A stretch of 64,000 nucleotides of DNA. Source: Streptomonospora nanhaiensis (GTDB lineage: Bacteria; Actinomycetota; Actinomycetes; Streptosporangiales; Streptosporangiaceae). Below, piece after piece: positions 17,326 through 25,761 of this stretch (positions are counted from its first letter, which is position 1; each line of letters starts with the position of its first letter). The notes beneath the pieces are model-generated. The model was given only the letters and a program-made list of their open reading frames with translations. It did not search any database and was not told where the DNA came from. The position numbers and the translations under genes were made by a program. Location: contig NZ_CP113264.1 of assembly GCF_026642255.1 (NCBI RefSeq), positions 372,001 through 436,000 of the forward strand, in the 5' to 3' direction.

Positions 17326-17475
17326 GCCGCCGCCGTGTCCGGCGGAGCCGCTCGTCCGGCGCCCGTGGACCCCGCGCGGGCCGGCCCTCTTCCCGCGCGG
17401 TGGGGACGGGTGGGCGCCGGGCGCATCGTGGAGGTGGGCGAGGGGCCCTCTCCCCGCAAGGAGGGCGCGGGCCCG

Positions 17476-18225
17476 TCAGAGGACTCCCACCGAGGCGAAC
17501 GCCTCGTCGATCGCCGCGGTCGCCTCCTCCCCTCCGTCCGTGTTGATGCCGAGCATGAACGCGCCGTTCCGGTCACCCGTCTCCACCAGCAGGAACCGGC
17601 CGTAGGACGCCTCGTCCCCGCCGCCGTCCACGGCCACCCCGAACGCGGGGGAGCCGCCCACGTCGGTCGCGCCGGAGGGCTCGACCTCGAGCGAGGCGAC
17701 GTCGGTCACCAGGCCGCCCAGCGATTCCACCGCGAGGCGCACCCCGGCCACGGCCATCGGCTCCGCCGCGTGGAGCTGCTCGCTGCCGGTGACGATGATC
17801 GCGTCCGGGTCCTCCGCCGAGCCGTACACGGCGTACGAGTAGTACTCCGGGGGGACCTCGTCGTCGCCGAGCCGCTGCCAGCCCTCCCCCGGGAGCTGGT
17901 AGGTCAGTCCCGAGCGCGGGTCCTCGACCGTGCCCTCGGGGGAGGCGTCCCCGCCTGCCTGGTCCCCGCCCGCCTCGTCGCCCCCCGTCTCGTCGGCGGC
18001 GCGTCCGTCCTCCTCCGACGCGGAGCCGCCGCCCGAGAAGGGGCCGCCGTCGGACAGGAACCAGCCGAGTCCGGCCGCGGTCGCCAGCAGGAAGACGAAG
18101 GTCACGGTGAGCGCGATGGCGAGCGTCACCTTGCGCGCGGGCTCCTCCTCCCCTCCTGGCCTGCGCCGGGAACGCGACTCCACACCGCCCTGGGGCTCCT
18201 GGCGGTCCGGTTCGTCTGGGTACAT
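17476..18225 (-). CDS. Single-pass membrane protein with an extracytoplasmic domain, unknown function
   Basis: 249 residues starting MYPDEPDRQEPQ, with AGGAG seven bases upstream. A basic cytoplasmic N-terminus (SRSRRRPGGEEEPARK) leads to one transmembrane helix (about 33-55, LAIALTVTFVFLLATAAGLG). Then comes an acidic Gly/Ser/Asp linker with DEAGGDQAGGD repeats and a folded domain of about 145 residues (GLTYQLPGEGWQRLGDD ... GVRLAVESLGG ... AFMLGINTDGGEE). The pattern resembles actinomycete membrane proteins with a PsbP/LpqN-like outer domain, but I do not assign it. It is convergent with the histidine kinases. Confidence 0.8.
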   Translation of the reverse strand: MYPDEPDRQEPQGGVESRSRRRPGGEEEPARKVTLAIALTVTFVFLLATAAGLGWFLSDGGPFSGGGSASEEDGRAADETGGDEAGGDQAGGDASPEGTVEDPRSGLTYQLPGEGWQRLGDDEVPPEYYSYAVYGSAEDPDAIIVTGSEQLHAAEPMAVAGVRLAVESLGGLVTDVASLEVEPSGATDVGGSPAFGVAVDGGGDEASYGRFLLVETGDRNGAFMLGINTDGGEEATAAIDEAFASVGVL

Positions 18226-18379
18226 CTGCGGCTCCTGGAAGGGTGTGCGCCTCGGGGGGACGGAAGGGGGTCCCGAGAGGCCAATACCCCGTGCGGGCCG
18301 CGGTGGAGCGGAAGGACGTGGCCGGATCAGGCCGATTTCGGGTGAACAGGAGCGGACAGGGGAAAACCGCTTGGCCGGT

Positions 18380-18937
18380 TCAGTACGTCCAGGGGGGCAG
18401 GGGCAGCCGCGGCAGTGCCCGCATCGTGAAGGGCGCCGAGCGCGGGAGCGGGGACGGCTTGGGGGCGGGCCGCTGGCGGGGGAGGAACCGCGGGCCGGAG
18501 AGCGGCGCCTCGGGCGGCCGGCCCTGCTCGGGGACCCGGCCCCGGGGCGAGGGCCTCGCCGACCTGGACGGGGCGCCGCCCTTGCGCTGCGCCGGAGCGG
18601 TGCCCTGCACGTCCCGCGCGCCCCCGGCGCCCTGGGCCGCGCATCCGCCCTCGCGGAGGGGGTCCTCCCCCGGGGCCCCGCCCGTGTCCGGCCGTGTGCG
18701 CGGCGCCGGGCCGGTCGGGGCGGACGCGGGGCCGGCCGTTCCGGCGGCGTCCTGCGGCCCGTCCCCGGAGGACCCGGGGGAGAGGCCCAGCACGCGGTCG
18801 ATCTCGGCGGGGCTGAGCGGGTGGTCCGCGCACGCCACGGCGATGAGGACCTCCGAGTACAGGTCGATCTCGTCGAGCGCCACGCGGTCGTGGAGGGAGG
18901 AGCGGACCATCGGTCGCGGGTGTGTGTCGTGTTCCAC
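18380..18937 (-). CDS. Hypothetical protein with conserved N-terminus and Pro/Arg-rich tail
   Basis: 185 residues from a GTG start with GGGAGG nine bases upstream. Residues 1-52 (SLHDRVALDEIDLYSEVLIA then a short helix ending PAEIDRVLGL) look like a folded, conserved helical domain seen in actinomycete proteins of unknown role. The remaining about 130 residues are Pro, Arg, Gly and Ala-rich and probably disordered, ending LPRLPLPPWTY. Codon use in the tail is less typical than in the head. No signal peptide or membrane helix. It is transcribed in the same direction as the membrane protein 154 bp downstream, but an operon is uncertain. Confidence 0.65.
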   Translation of the reverse strand: MEHDTHPRPMVRSSLHDRVALDEIDLYSEVLIAVACADHPLSPAEIDRVLGLSPGSSGDGPQDAAGTAGPASAPTGPAPRTRPDTGGAPGEDPLREGGCAAQGAGGARDVQGTAPAQRKGGAPSRSARPSPRGRVPEQGRPPEAPLSGPRFLPRQRPAPKPSPLPRSAPFTMRALPRLPLPPWTY

Positions 18938-19157
18938 GCGCGCCCACCTCCCGGGTGTCGCGAGCGTGTGCCGGTGGCCCCCGGACCGGGCCTTCGTGGT
19001 TGCGGGCGCGACGAACCCGGCCCCACGGGCGTGAGGATTTCAGGCTACGCGGGGGCGTATCGGTCGCGCATGACTCGTGAGGACCAGTGCGGGGGTCACC
19101 CGGGTTAGCCAGAAGTCCCGAATACCCCATCGCTCCAGTGGTCCGGAGGTGGGGGAG

Positions 19158-19192
19158 GGGCGGACGCGACGGTTGCGGCGCCGCGTCCGCCC
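19158..19192 (-). terminator. Terminator after gamma-carbonic anhydrase
   Basis: GGGCGGACGCG (19158-19168) pairs perfectly with CGCGTCCGCCC (19182-19192) over a 13-nt loop, 17 bases beyond the stop of the minus-strand gene. Confidence 0.7.
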
Positions 19193-19208
19193 GGGGCCGG
19201 TCCGGTGC

Positions 19209-19787
19209 TCAGGCCCAGAGCACCTCCTGGTGCTGGACGGCGAGTGCGGCGTAGTGGGAGGGGGTGTGCGCGAGGACGAGCCGGTCCTCGTCGTTCAGTT
19301 CGCGGACCACCTTGCCGGGGACGCCGGCCCAGAGGGTGCCGGGCGGGACCACCTTGCCGGGAGGGACGAGGGCGCCCGCGGCGACCAGTGCGCCCCGCCC
19401 CACGCGGGCGCCGCCGAGCACGATCGCGCCGATGCCGATCAGCGCCCCCTCCTCCACGACGGCCCCGTGCACCATGGCCTTGTGGCCGAGGCTCACGTCG
19501 TCGTGCAGGATCGCCGGCTGGCCCGGGTCGGAGTGCATGCCGCACTGGTCCTGGATGTTGACCCTGTCCCCGACCACGATGTCCTCGCCGTCGGCGCGCA
19601 GCACCGATCCGTACCAGACGCTGCTCTCCGCGCCCAGGCGCACGCGGCCGACCACGGTGGCGCCGGGGGCGATCCACGCGGTCGGGTGGATCTCGGGCCT
19701 CCCGAAGGCCGCGCCGCCGATCCGGGGGCCGAGGGCCCCGTCCTCCGTCTGGCCGTCCGTCGCACTACCCATGTCGTGGCCCTCCAT
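19209..19787 (-). CDS. Gamma-carbonic anhydrase family protein (left-handed beta-helix)
   Basis: 192 residues. After a short polar head (GSATDGQTEDGALGP) the protein is built of hexapeptide repeats (IHPTAWIAPGATVVGRVRLG, SVWYGSVLRAD, VGDRVNIQD). The metal-site residues of the gamma class are recognisable: an Arg/Asp/Gln stretch RVNIQDQCGMH and two His in LGHKAMVHGAVV. A C-terminal helix (VVRELNDEDRLVLA) is present as in YrdA/PaaY-type trimers. GGAGG lies five bases before the ATG. These proteins bind zinc or iron; many lack measurable carbonic anhydrase activity, so the true reaction is open. Divergent from the coiled-coil gene at 20158. Confidence 0.9.
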   Translation of the reverse strand: MEGHDMGSATDGQTEDGALGPRIGGAAFGRPEIHPTAWIAPGATVVGRVRLGAESSVWYGSVLRADGEDIVVGDRVNIQDQCGMHSDPGQPAILHDDVSLGHKAMVHGAVVEEGALIGIGAIVLGGARVGRGALVAAGALVPPGKVVPPGTLWAGVPGKVVRELNDEDRLVLAHTPSHYAALAVQHQEVLWA

Positions 19788-20157
19788 ACGTCCTCCGGCT
19801 GTGCTTCTCGTCCCCGCGCACGGTGAGGTCGACGGGAAGTTGACCGCTCTGCCCCCGTACGGGGATGATCGCGCATACCTTAGTAAGAACGTGACCGGGG
19901 TCCGCGCGGCGATCCACCCCTCGGGACTCCTGACGCCGCGGAGCCGCGCGTGCCCGCCTTGGTCGTCCGGACGGTGTCCGCGGCGTCATACTCTGCTCGC
20001 GGCCGGTGCCCCTCATGCGGCCGTACCAGGGCAAAAGGGACAAAATCGAGTGGATGTCGTTTCCAGGACTCGACGGGTGTTCCTAGGACAATGGGGTACG
20101 GGGCAACTCTCACGTTGTACGACGTGCAGTCAAACGGTGTAAGGACATGAAGGGCAC
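19788..20157. promoter_or_regulatory. Divergent promoter region, gamma-CA and DivIVA-domain gene
   Basis: 370 bases without a gene. An AT-richer ACCTTAGTAAGAACG patch (about 19876-19892) and a run ending TTGTACGAC...CAAACGG (about 20113-20136) are the likeliest promoter parts for the two directions. No clear palindrome is seen. Confidence 0.4.
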
Positions 20158-21390
20158 ATGAGCGATATGTTGCCGGGCGGCGGACTGCAACAGGACCGAT
20201 TCCCGACGGTGCGCAAGGGCGGCTACGACAAGGCGCACGTCGACGACTACTACGTACGCATGGACAACCAGTTCAAGAGCATCCGCGAGCGCTTGCAGCG
20301 GATGGACGACGAGCTGGAGCAGTACAAGCGCGATCTCGCCATCGCCCGCGAGAAGGCCCAGGTCAAGCCTGAGCACGAGCAGATCAGCGCGCGCATGGCC
20401 GAGATCCTCCGGATCGCCGAGGAAGAGGCCAAGGAGCGTCGCTCCAAGGTCGAGTCCGAGGTCAAGGAGATCGAGAAGTCGGCCCAGGAGGAGATCGCCA
20501 AGCACCGCAAGGACGCCGAGGAGCACGCCGAGCGCATCGTGTCCTCCGCGCGTGCCGAGGCGCACGAGATGGTCTCCGGCGCCAAGCAGGAGGCCGACCA
20601 GCTCCGAGAGCAGGCCAAGCAGGAGGGCGACCGCCGCCTGGGCGAGGCCGAGGCGCGGGCGAAGAAGATCCACGACACGGCGGACCGTCGGCTCGCGACG
20701 CTCACCGCCACGCACGCCGAGGCGCTGCGCCGCCTCAAGGACATGCACTCGACCCTGGCCGACCTGGTCGAGGCCGAGGACAAGGCGGGCGCGCTGGAGA
20801 CCGGCCTGTCGCGGGAGGACGCCTCCGGCCCGGCCGCCGAGCAGAAGCCCGCCGCGGCGAGGCCCGCGGCCAAGCCCGCTCCCAAGCCGGCGGGACCCGG
20901 TGCGGAGGGCTCGCAGCCGGTCCGGTCCGAGGCGGCCCAGGCCGCCCGGGCGGTCACGCCCGAGACGGGGCCCGGCCCCCGGCCCGCGCCGGAGCAGAAG
21001 GACGAGGCCACCACCAAGCTGCCTCCGCTCCAGCAGGAGACCGACCAGGCCACGGTGCGCATCAAGCCGGTGATCAGGCCGGACCAGGCCGACCAGGCCG
21101 GGCCGAAGACGGCCGGCGGTCCCCAGGAGGAGGAGGGGGCCAGGGGCGGCGGTGACGCCGGTTCGGCCCCCCGCCCGCCCCAGGGCGCCCGGTTCACCGG
21201 CCCCGCGCCGGACGGGCCCCAGGGCCGGCCGCAGGCGCAGCAGGCCCAGCCGGGGCAGCAGGCCAAGGCTCCGGCCGGTGACGCGGCGGGCGGAGACCCC
21301 GGCATCACCGGTGTCTACCGGCGTCCGGAGTCGGGTCAGAACCAGCCGCCCTCGGGCGACGAGGGAGTCAGGGTCATCCGGAAGCCGTAG
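20158..21390 (+). CDS. DivIVA-domain/FilP-like coiled-coil protein
   Basis: 410 residues. The N-terminal segment (FPTVRKGGYDKAHVDDYYVRMDNQ) is the DivIVA-type lipid-binding motif with the conserved GYD. A long, highly charged coiled coil follows (about 40-220), rich in Lys, Glu, Ala and Arg (EEEAKERRSKVESEVKEIEKS). The C-terminal half is disordered and Pro/Gln/Ala-rich. In filamentous actinomycetes DivIVA, Scy and FilP form the polar scaffold that directs tip growth; this protein combines such features and is likely a cytoskeletal or polarity factor. A weak GAAGG lies five bases before the ATG, and a second ATG three codons in is possible. A U-tailed terminator follows. Confidence 0.85.
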   Translation: MSDMLPGGGLQQDRFPTVRKGGYDKAHVDDYYVRMDNQFKSIRERLQRMDDELEQYKRDLAIAREKAQVKPEHEQISARMAEILRIAEEEAKERRSKVESEVKEIEKSAQEEIAKHRKDAEEHAERIVSSARAEAHEMVSGAKQEADQLREQAKQEGDRRLGEAEARAKKIHDTADRRLATLTATHAEALRRLKDMHSTLADLVEAEDKAGALETGLSREDASGPAAEQKPAAARPAAKPAPKPAGPGAEGSQPVRSEAAQAARAVTPETGPGPRPAPEQKDEATTKLPPLQQETDQATVRIKPVIRPDQADQAGPKTAGGPQEEEGARGGGDAGSAPRPPQGARFTGPAPDGPQGRPQAQQAQPGQQAKAPAGDAAGGDPGITGVYRRPESGQNQPPSGDEGVRVIRKP

Positions 21391-21444
21391 GCCCCGACAC
21401 CTCTCCGCGACCGGTGCGCCGGCCCCGGGGAGCAGGGGTTCCAG

Positions 21445-21467
21445 GGGCGGGGACACAGTCCCCGCCC
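21445..21467 (+). terminator. Terminator after DivIVA-domain gene
   Basis: GGGCGGGGAC-aca-GTCCCCGCCC, a perfect 10-bp stem with a 3-nt loop, followed by TTCGGTGTTTT. A near-canonical rho-independent terminator. Confidence 0.88.
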
Positions 21468-21537
21468 TTCGGTGTTTTGTCCTGGTTGTAGGGGGACGTC
21501 CGCCTTTCGCGGGCTGTCGGCTACGATTCCGGAAGCC

Positions 21538-21987
21538 ATGATTATCCGCGCGGCCATCCGGTCCGACCTCGGTGCGATCCTGCGTCTTCTGCGTGAACTC
21601 GGCGACACCACCGACACCCAGAGCGCGAACGTCCGCATGTCCTCAGCGGCGGTGAGGGCGTGGACCAGGATGGAGACCGACCCCGACCGCACGGTCCTGG
21701 TCGCGGAGCAGCGGGGCCAGATCATCGGCACCCTCGACCTGCTGGTCGTCGCCAACCTCACGCACGACGCCCAGCCCTGGGCCGTCGTGGACAACCTGGT
21801 GGTGGACCCGCTGACCCGGGGGCGCGGCATCGGCCGCGCACTGATGGAGGACGCGCTCGACCGTGCCACGCAGGCAGGCTGCTACAAGGTCGAACTGCTG
21901 TCGCACGAGAGCAGGCACGGCGCGCACCGGTTCTACGCGGCCCTCGGGTTCGACAACTCCGCCGAGGGGTTCCGCCGCTACCTCTGA
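21538..21987 (+). CDS. GNAT-family N-acetyltransferase
   Basis: 149 residues starting MIIRAAIRSDLGAILRLLRE. The acetyl-CoA site is seen as VVDNLVVDPLTRGRGIGRAL (motif A with R-G-R-G-I-G), followed by a helix and HRFYAALGFDNS (motif B). Such small single-domain GNATs acetylate amines on small molecules or protein N-termini; the substrate is unknown. The start at 21538 is chosen because the upstream residues do not fit the family. TACGAT about 15 bases upstream could be a -10, giving a very short leader. It converges on the efflux pump gene. Confidence 0.9.
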   Translation: MIIRAAIRSDLGAILRLLRELGDTTDTQSANVRMSSAAVRAWTRMETDPDRTVLVAEQRGQIIGTLDLLVVANLTHDAQPWAVVDNLVVDPLTRGRGIGRALMEDALDRATQAGCYKVELLSHESRHGAHRFYAALGFDNSAEGFRRYL

Positions 21988-21991
21988 GGCG

Positions 21992-22013
21992 GCCCGGGGC
22001 CCGGCCCCCGGGC
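21992..22013. terminator. Bidirectional hairpin between GNAT and efflux pump
   Basis: GCCCGGGG (21992-21999) pairs with CCCCGGGC (22006-22013), in the 44-bp gap between convergent genes. Confidence 0.65.
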
Positions 22014-22031
22014 AGGTCCGGGGGCCGGACG

Positions 22032-23747
22032 TCACGTCCGTGCCCGACGCGCCTTCCGCGCCGGCTTCGGCGCCTTCGCCCGGCCGCCGCGCAGCGGCAC
22101 GCCCCTCATGAACGCCACGGCCACCAGCCCCAGGACCGCGATCGGCACACCGGCCGTGAACACGCCCTGCATCGCGTGGTCGAAGGCGGTGACGACCACG
22201 TCCCGCACCGGTTCGGGGAGCGCGTGCACGAGTTCGGGCGACCCCTGGGCCGCCTCGGCGGCGTCGGCCAGGCCGACCGAGAGCTCCGACGCGCCCGACT
22301 CCACCCCGGCCTCGGCGTCCGCCGCGCCCTGGGCCCGCGCGGCCGCCGCGGCCTCCGCCAGCTCGGTGTCGAGCCGCCCCACCATCACCGCGCCGAACGC
22401 GGCGACGCCGGTGGCGCCGCCCAGGTTGCGGAAGAACACCACCGAGGCGGTGCCCGACGCCATGTCCGCGACGGGCAGGGAGCTCTGCGTGGCCAGGAGG
22501 AGGAGCTGCATGTTCAGGCCGAAGCCGAGTCCGACCAGGGCCTGGCCGACGACGACCGTGGTCAGCCCCGGGTCGAGGTGGGCCTGGCTCAGGGCGAGGA
22601 ACCCGATCACGCACAGCAGCATGCCGACGACCGGGTAGGCCTTCCACCGGCCGCTCCCGCTCACCGCGTAGCCGGAGCCGATCGAGGTGAACAGGAACGA
22701 CGCCACCAGCGGCAGCGTCATCAGGCCGGACACGGTGGGCGACATCCCGTGCACCATCTGGAGGTACTGCGGCATGTAGATGATGAGTCCGAACATCATC
22801 ATGCCGACGCACACCGAGCCGAGCGAGGCGAGCACGAAGGTCCGGTCGCGGAACAGGCGCGCGGGGATGATCGGCTCCCTGGCACGGCGCTCCACCAGCA
22901 CGGCCCCCGCGGTGAGCAGGACGGCGGCGGCGCCCAGGGCGTACGACAGCGGCGAGTTCCACGCGATCTGGGTGCCGCCGAGGCTGAGCAGGACGATCAC
23001 GGTGCTCGCGGCGCTGAAGATCAGGCCGGCGCCGGCCCAGTCCACGGGTGCGTCGCGCCGGGGCACGAACGGCATGGTGAAGAGGAACTGGATGACGACG
23101 AACGCGACCACCGCGAGCGGCACGGTGATGAGGAAGCACCAGCGCCAACCGAGCGGGCTGTCCACCAGGAACCCGCCGACCAGGGGGCCGAGGACCGTGG
23201 ACACACCGAAGACCATGCCGATGAGGCCGCTGTAGCGCCCGCGTTCGCGGGGCGAGACGACGTCGCCGAGGATGATGTTGGGCAGCGTGGCCAGGCCGCC
23301 GACGCCCAGCCCCTGGAGGGCGCGGGCGGCGATCAGCCAGTTGATGTCCTGGGCCAGGCCCGCCGCGACCGAGGCGACGATGAAGATGCCCAGCGCCACC
23401 TGGAAGAGGAGCTTGCGGCCCCAGAGGTCGGAGAGCTTGCCCCACACGGGGGTGGAGGCGGTCATGGTCAGCAGCGCGGCGGTGGCCACCCAGGCCAGCC
23501 GGTCCTGCCCGCCCAGCTCTCCCATGATCGTCGGCAGGGCGGTGCCGACGATCGAGTTGGTGAGCATCGAGGTGAGCATGGCCAGGACGAGGCCGACCAT
23601 GATGCGGTGCACGACGCGCTTCGGGGGGAGCGCGGGGTCGTCGTCGGCGGGGGGTTCCGGCGCGACCGCGGGGCTCGGGGCCGTGCGGACGGCGGAGGCG
23701 TCGGGGGTTCCAGTGGTGGGATGGTCGGAGGAATCAGGGCCCGTCAT
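22032..23747 (-). CDS. MFS efflux transporter, DHA2 family (EmrB/QacA, 14 TM)
   Basis: About 571 residues from MTGPDSSDHPTTG. After a Pro/Ala-rich cytoplasmic head of about 45 residues there are 14 hydrophobic helices. Motif A is present as GKLSDLWGRKLLF and the drug-antiporter motif C as GLIGMVFGVSTVLGPLVGGF, with LAWVATAALLT in helix 1. This is a proton-coupled multidrug exporter of the QacA/EmrB group. A roughly 45-residue acidic loop near the C-terminus (EAAAAARAQGAADAEAG) precedes the last helix. Start 23747 is preferred over 23828 because the extra N-terminus lacks a ribosome site. It is divergent from a TetR gene, with a good promoter overlapped by a palindrome. Confidence 0.92.
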   Translation of the reverse strand: MTGPDSSDHPTTGTPDASAVRTAPSPAVAPEPPADDDPALPPKRVVHRIMVGLVLAMLTSMLTNSIVGTALPTIMGELGGQDRLAWVATAALLTMTASTPVWGKLSDLWGRKLLFQVALGIFIVASVAAGLAQDINWLIAARALQGLGVGGLATLPNIILGDVVSPRERGRYSGLIGMVFGVSTVLGPLVGGFLVDSPLGWRWCFLITVPLAVVAFVVIQFLFTMPFVPRRDAPVDWAGAGLIFSAASTVIVLLSLGGTQIAWNSPLSYALGAAAVLLTAGAVLVERRAREPIIPARLFRDRTFVLASLGSVCVGMMMFGLIIYMPQYLQMVHGMSPTVSGLMTLPLVASFLFTSIGSGYAVSGSGRWKAYPVVGMLLCVIGFLALSQAHLDPGLTTVVVGQALVGLGFGLNMQLLLLATQSSLPVADMASGTASVVFFRNLGGATGVAAFGAVMVGRLDTELAEAAAAARAQGAADAEAGVESGASELSVGLADAAEAAQGSPELVHALPEPVRDVVVTAFDHAMQGVFTAGVPIAVLGLVAVAFMRGVPLRGGRAKAPKPARKARRART

Positions 23748-23878
23748 GGCGGTCGGCGCCTTCTTCGAGGGGGCGCTCCCGGTTTCTCCTTCTCGACGCA
23801 ACGACTCTTCCACAGGCCCCCCGATCACGGACGCACGAAAGCCCCGCGGCTCACTGCCGGGGGCGACGTCCTCCCTCT

Positions 23879-23907
23879 GGTATAGGTAAACGGTGTTGAC
23901 CTGTCAA
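23879..23907 (-). promoter_or_regulatory. Efflux pump promoter overlapped by TetR-type palindrome
   Basis: On the minus strand TTGACA (23902-23907), a 17-bp spacer and TATACC (23879-23884) make one of the best sigma-A promoters in the window. The perfect palindrome TTGAC-ct-GTCAA (23896-23907) covers the -35 box, placing a repressor exactly where it would block the pump gene. Confidence 0.75.
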
Positions 23908-24004
23908 ATCGGTATCTCTGCTCCCGTTTCGGTATGCGCGGGTCCTTCCGAGGTGCCAACCTGGAAACCTGAAAGCCAGATCGCGGCCGCCGAGGGGTGT
24001 GCAG

Positions 24005-24604
24005 ATGGACCGTCCGGACGAAACCGGAAGCGGTGCCGGGCCGACGCGCGGCCGGGAGGCGACGCGGGCGCGCATTCTCGCCAGTGCCCGGGAACTGTTC
24101 ACCGATGAGGGATACGGTTCCGTCTCCTCGCGGATGATCGCCTCCCACGCCGGCGTCAACGTCGCCCTGATCAACCGCTACTTCGGGGCCAAGCGCGGGC
24201 TCCTGACCGAGATCCTGCGCGAGGACGGCGTCTTCCCCGGCCTCATCGAGGGGGACCACGGAACCCTCACCCGTCGCCTGGCCGAGCACGCGGTGAGCCG
24301 CCTCCACGGCGAGGGCACCGCGCTCCAGCGCGCCCTCGACGACTCGGCGGGCGACCCCGACCTCCAGGCGGTCTACCAGGGGCGGATCACCACGGCGATG
24401 ATCGACCCGCTCTCCGCCTACCTGGGCGGGGAGGGGGAGCGGTCGCACGCCTCACTGGTGGCGGCGGTCATGCTGGGGCTGAGCCGGGTGCGGTTGGTGG
24501 AGGGCGCGACCGCGCTGCGGGCGCTCGACCGCGAACGGCTCACGGCGCGGATCCAGGCCCTGCTGGACCTGTGCCTGGAGGACTTCGGCGACCCCGGGGC
24601 GTAG
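24005..24604 (+). CDS. TetR/AcrR-family regulator of the efflux pump
   Basis: 199 residues. The DNA-binding head is classic TetR (ATRARILASARELFTDEGYG, RMIASHAGVNVALINRYFGA, KRGLLTEILRED). The C-terminal domain is helical with AVMLGLSRVRLVEGATALRA. ATG 24005 has GAGGGG about seven bases upstream; an in-frame GTG lies two codons earlier. Divergent from the MFS pump, it most likely represses it through the TTGAC/GTCAA site. A canonical terminator follows 125 bases after the stop. Confidence 0.9.
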   Translation: MDRPDETGSGAGPTRGREATRARILASARELFTDEGYGSVSSRMIASHAGVNVALINRYFGAKRGLLTEILREDGVFPGLIEGDHGTLTRRLAEHAVSRLHGEGTALQRALDDSAGDPDLQAVYQGRITTAMIDPLSAYLGGEGERSHASLVAAVMLGLSRVRLVEGATALRALDRERLTARIQALLDLCLEDFGDPGA

Positions 24605-24729
24605 GGCCGGATTGTCGCCGGGCAGGCGTCGGGGCCCACCCCGGCCGTCCGTCCCCGGGCCCTCCCCTGTGGCCGAAAGCACGTCCGCGGATCCGGTTCC
24701 CGTGCCCGGAAGCGCCCGCCCTTCTCCGC

Positions 24730-24761
24730 GCCGTTCCCGTTTTCCCGGGAACGGCGTTTTT
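24730..24761 (+). terminator. Rho-independent terminator after tetR
   Basis: GCCGTTCCCG pairs with CGGGAACGGC over a six-base T/C loop, followed by GTTTTT. This is the most canonical U-tailed terminator in the window. Confidence 0.9.
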
Positions 24762-24869
24762 CGGGACCGTGCCTTTTCCGCGTGGACGCCGACACGCGCT
24801 TTGCCGTTCCGGCAAAGGATTTCGGATTCGGCGTCCCGCACGTGAAGAGTGGGGGCGGAGGTGGTCGAC

Positions 24870-25571
24870 ATGAACCACGAACACACGGGGCACGGGCACG
24901 GGCACGGGCACGGGCACGGGCACGGTACCGGAACGGGGGCGCCCAGTGTGCCGGTGACGGCGCAGGACTGGGACGAGCGGTACGCCGCGGCCCCCGCGCT
25001 CTGGAGCGGCAACCCCAACCGCCACCTGGTGGCGGAGGCGGAGGGGCTGGCGGCCGGAAGGGCGCTGGACGTCGGCAGCGGCGAGGGCGCGGACGCCGCC
25101 TGGCTGGCCGGACGCGGGTGGGAGGTGACCGCGGTCGACATCTCGGAGGTGGCGCTGGAGCGGGCCGCCGCCCACGCGGCGGAGCACGGTCCGGACGTCG
25201 CCGGGAGGATCACCTGGCGCCAGGCCGACATCACCGCGTGGACACCGCCCGCCGACGCGTTCGACCTGGTGTCGGCGCAGTACATGCACCTGCCCCCGGA
25301 GGCGCGCTCCCGTCTCGTCGAGGGTCTGGCCGCGTCCGTCGTGCCGGGGGGAGAGCTCCTGATCGTCGCGCACCACCCGCGCGACCTGGAGGACGGTGTC
25401 CCGCGCCCGCCCATCGAGGAGATGTTCTACACCGGCGACGAGCTGGCCGCGGCCCTGCCGGAGAGCGGGTGGACCGTGCTGGTCGACGAGGCCCGCCGCG
25501 GGGAGCAGACCCTCGAAGGCGTGACCTACACGACCCACGACCTGGTGTTCCGGGCCCGCCGGGAGCCCTGA
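24870..25571 (+). CDS. Class I SAM-dependent methyltransferase with His-Gly repeat head
   Basis: 233 residues from ATG 24870, with GGAGG eight bases upstream. Residues about 5-20 are an uninterrupted (His-Gly) repeat encoded by a hexanucleotide repeat (cacggg, 24891-24926), then the methyltransferase fold. Motif I is ALDVGSGEGADAAWLAGRG, the acidic end of beta2 is VTAVDISEVALER, and motif IV is FDLVSAQYMHL. The domain resembles TehB/thiopurine-methyltransferase-like enzymes. The His-rich head may bind nickel, zinc or another metal or metalloid, which would fit a metalloid-methylation role, but this is inference. Confidence 0.88.
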   Translation: MNHEHTGHGHGHGHGHGHGTGTGAPSVPVTAQDWDERYAAAPALWSGNPNRHLVAEAEGLAAGRALDVGSGEGADAAWLAGRGWEVTAVDISEVALERAAAHAAEHGPDVAGRITWRQADITAWTPPADAFDLVSAQYMHLPPEARSRLVEGLAASVVPGGELLIVAHHPRDLEDGVPRPPIEEMFYTGDELAAALPESGWTVLVDEARRGEQTLEGVTYTTHDLVFRARREP

Positions 25572-25579
25572 CAGGCTCC

Positions 25580-25603
25580 GGGGCCGCACCGCGGCGCGGC
25601 CCC
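25580..25603. terminator. Hairpin between methyltransferase and ridA
   Basis: GGGGCCGC (25580-25587) pairs with GCGGCCCC (25596-25603) over an 8-nt loop, nine bases after the methyltransferase stop. The rest of the gap up to 25761 is repetitive GC-rich sequence without a gene. Confidence 0.65.
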
Positions 25604-25761
25604 GCGGGCGGCGGCCGGCCGTGCGCTTCGACACGGTCGGCCTCCGCCGCCCGCGCCGCCCGCGCCGGCCCCCGGCCCAGGGGTGCGGGGCCGGTCGCGG
25701 GGTTCTCCGCCCGCCGCCGGGTCGCGCCCCCGGGCGGGGCGGCGCGACCCGGCGGGACGGG

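Noticed and set aside
17295..17475. Possible remnant response regulator after the histidine kinases
   Set aside because: Only 181 bases of GC-rich sequence with hairpins before a convergent gene; no receiver or HTH residues in any frame.
24891..24926. Short tandem repeats that could be taken for a CRISPR or minisatellite
   Set aside because: Six-base units in frame inside a methyltransferase gene; no spacers.
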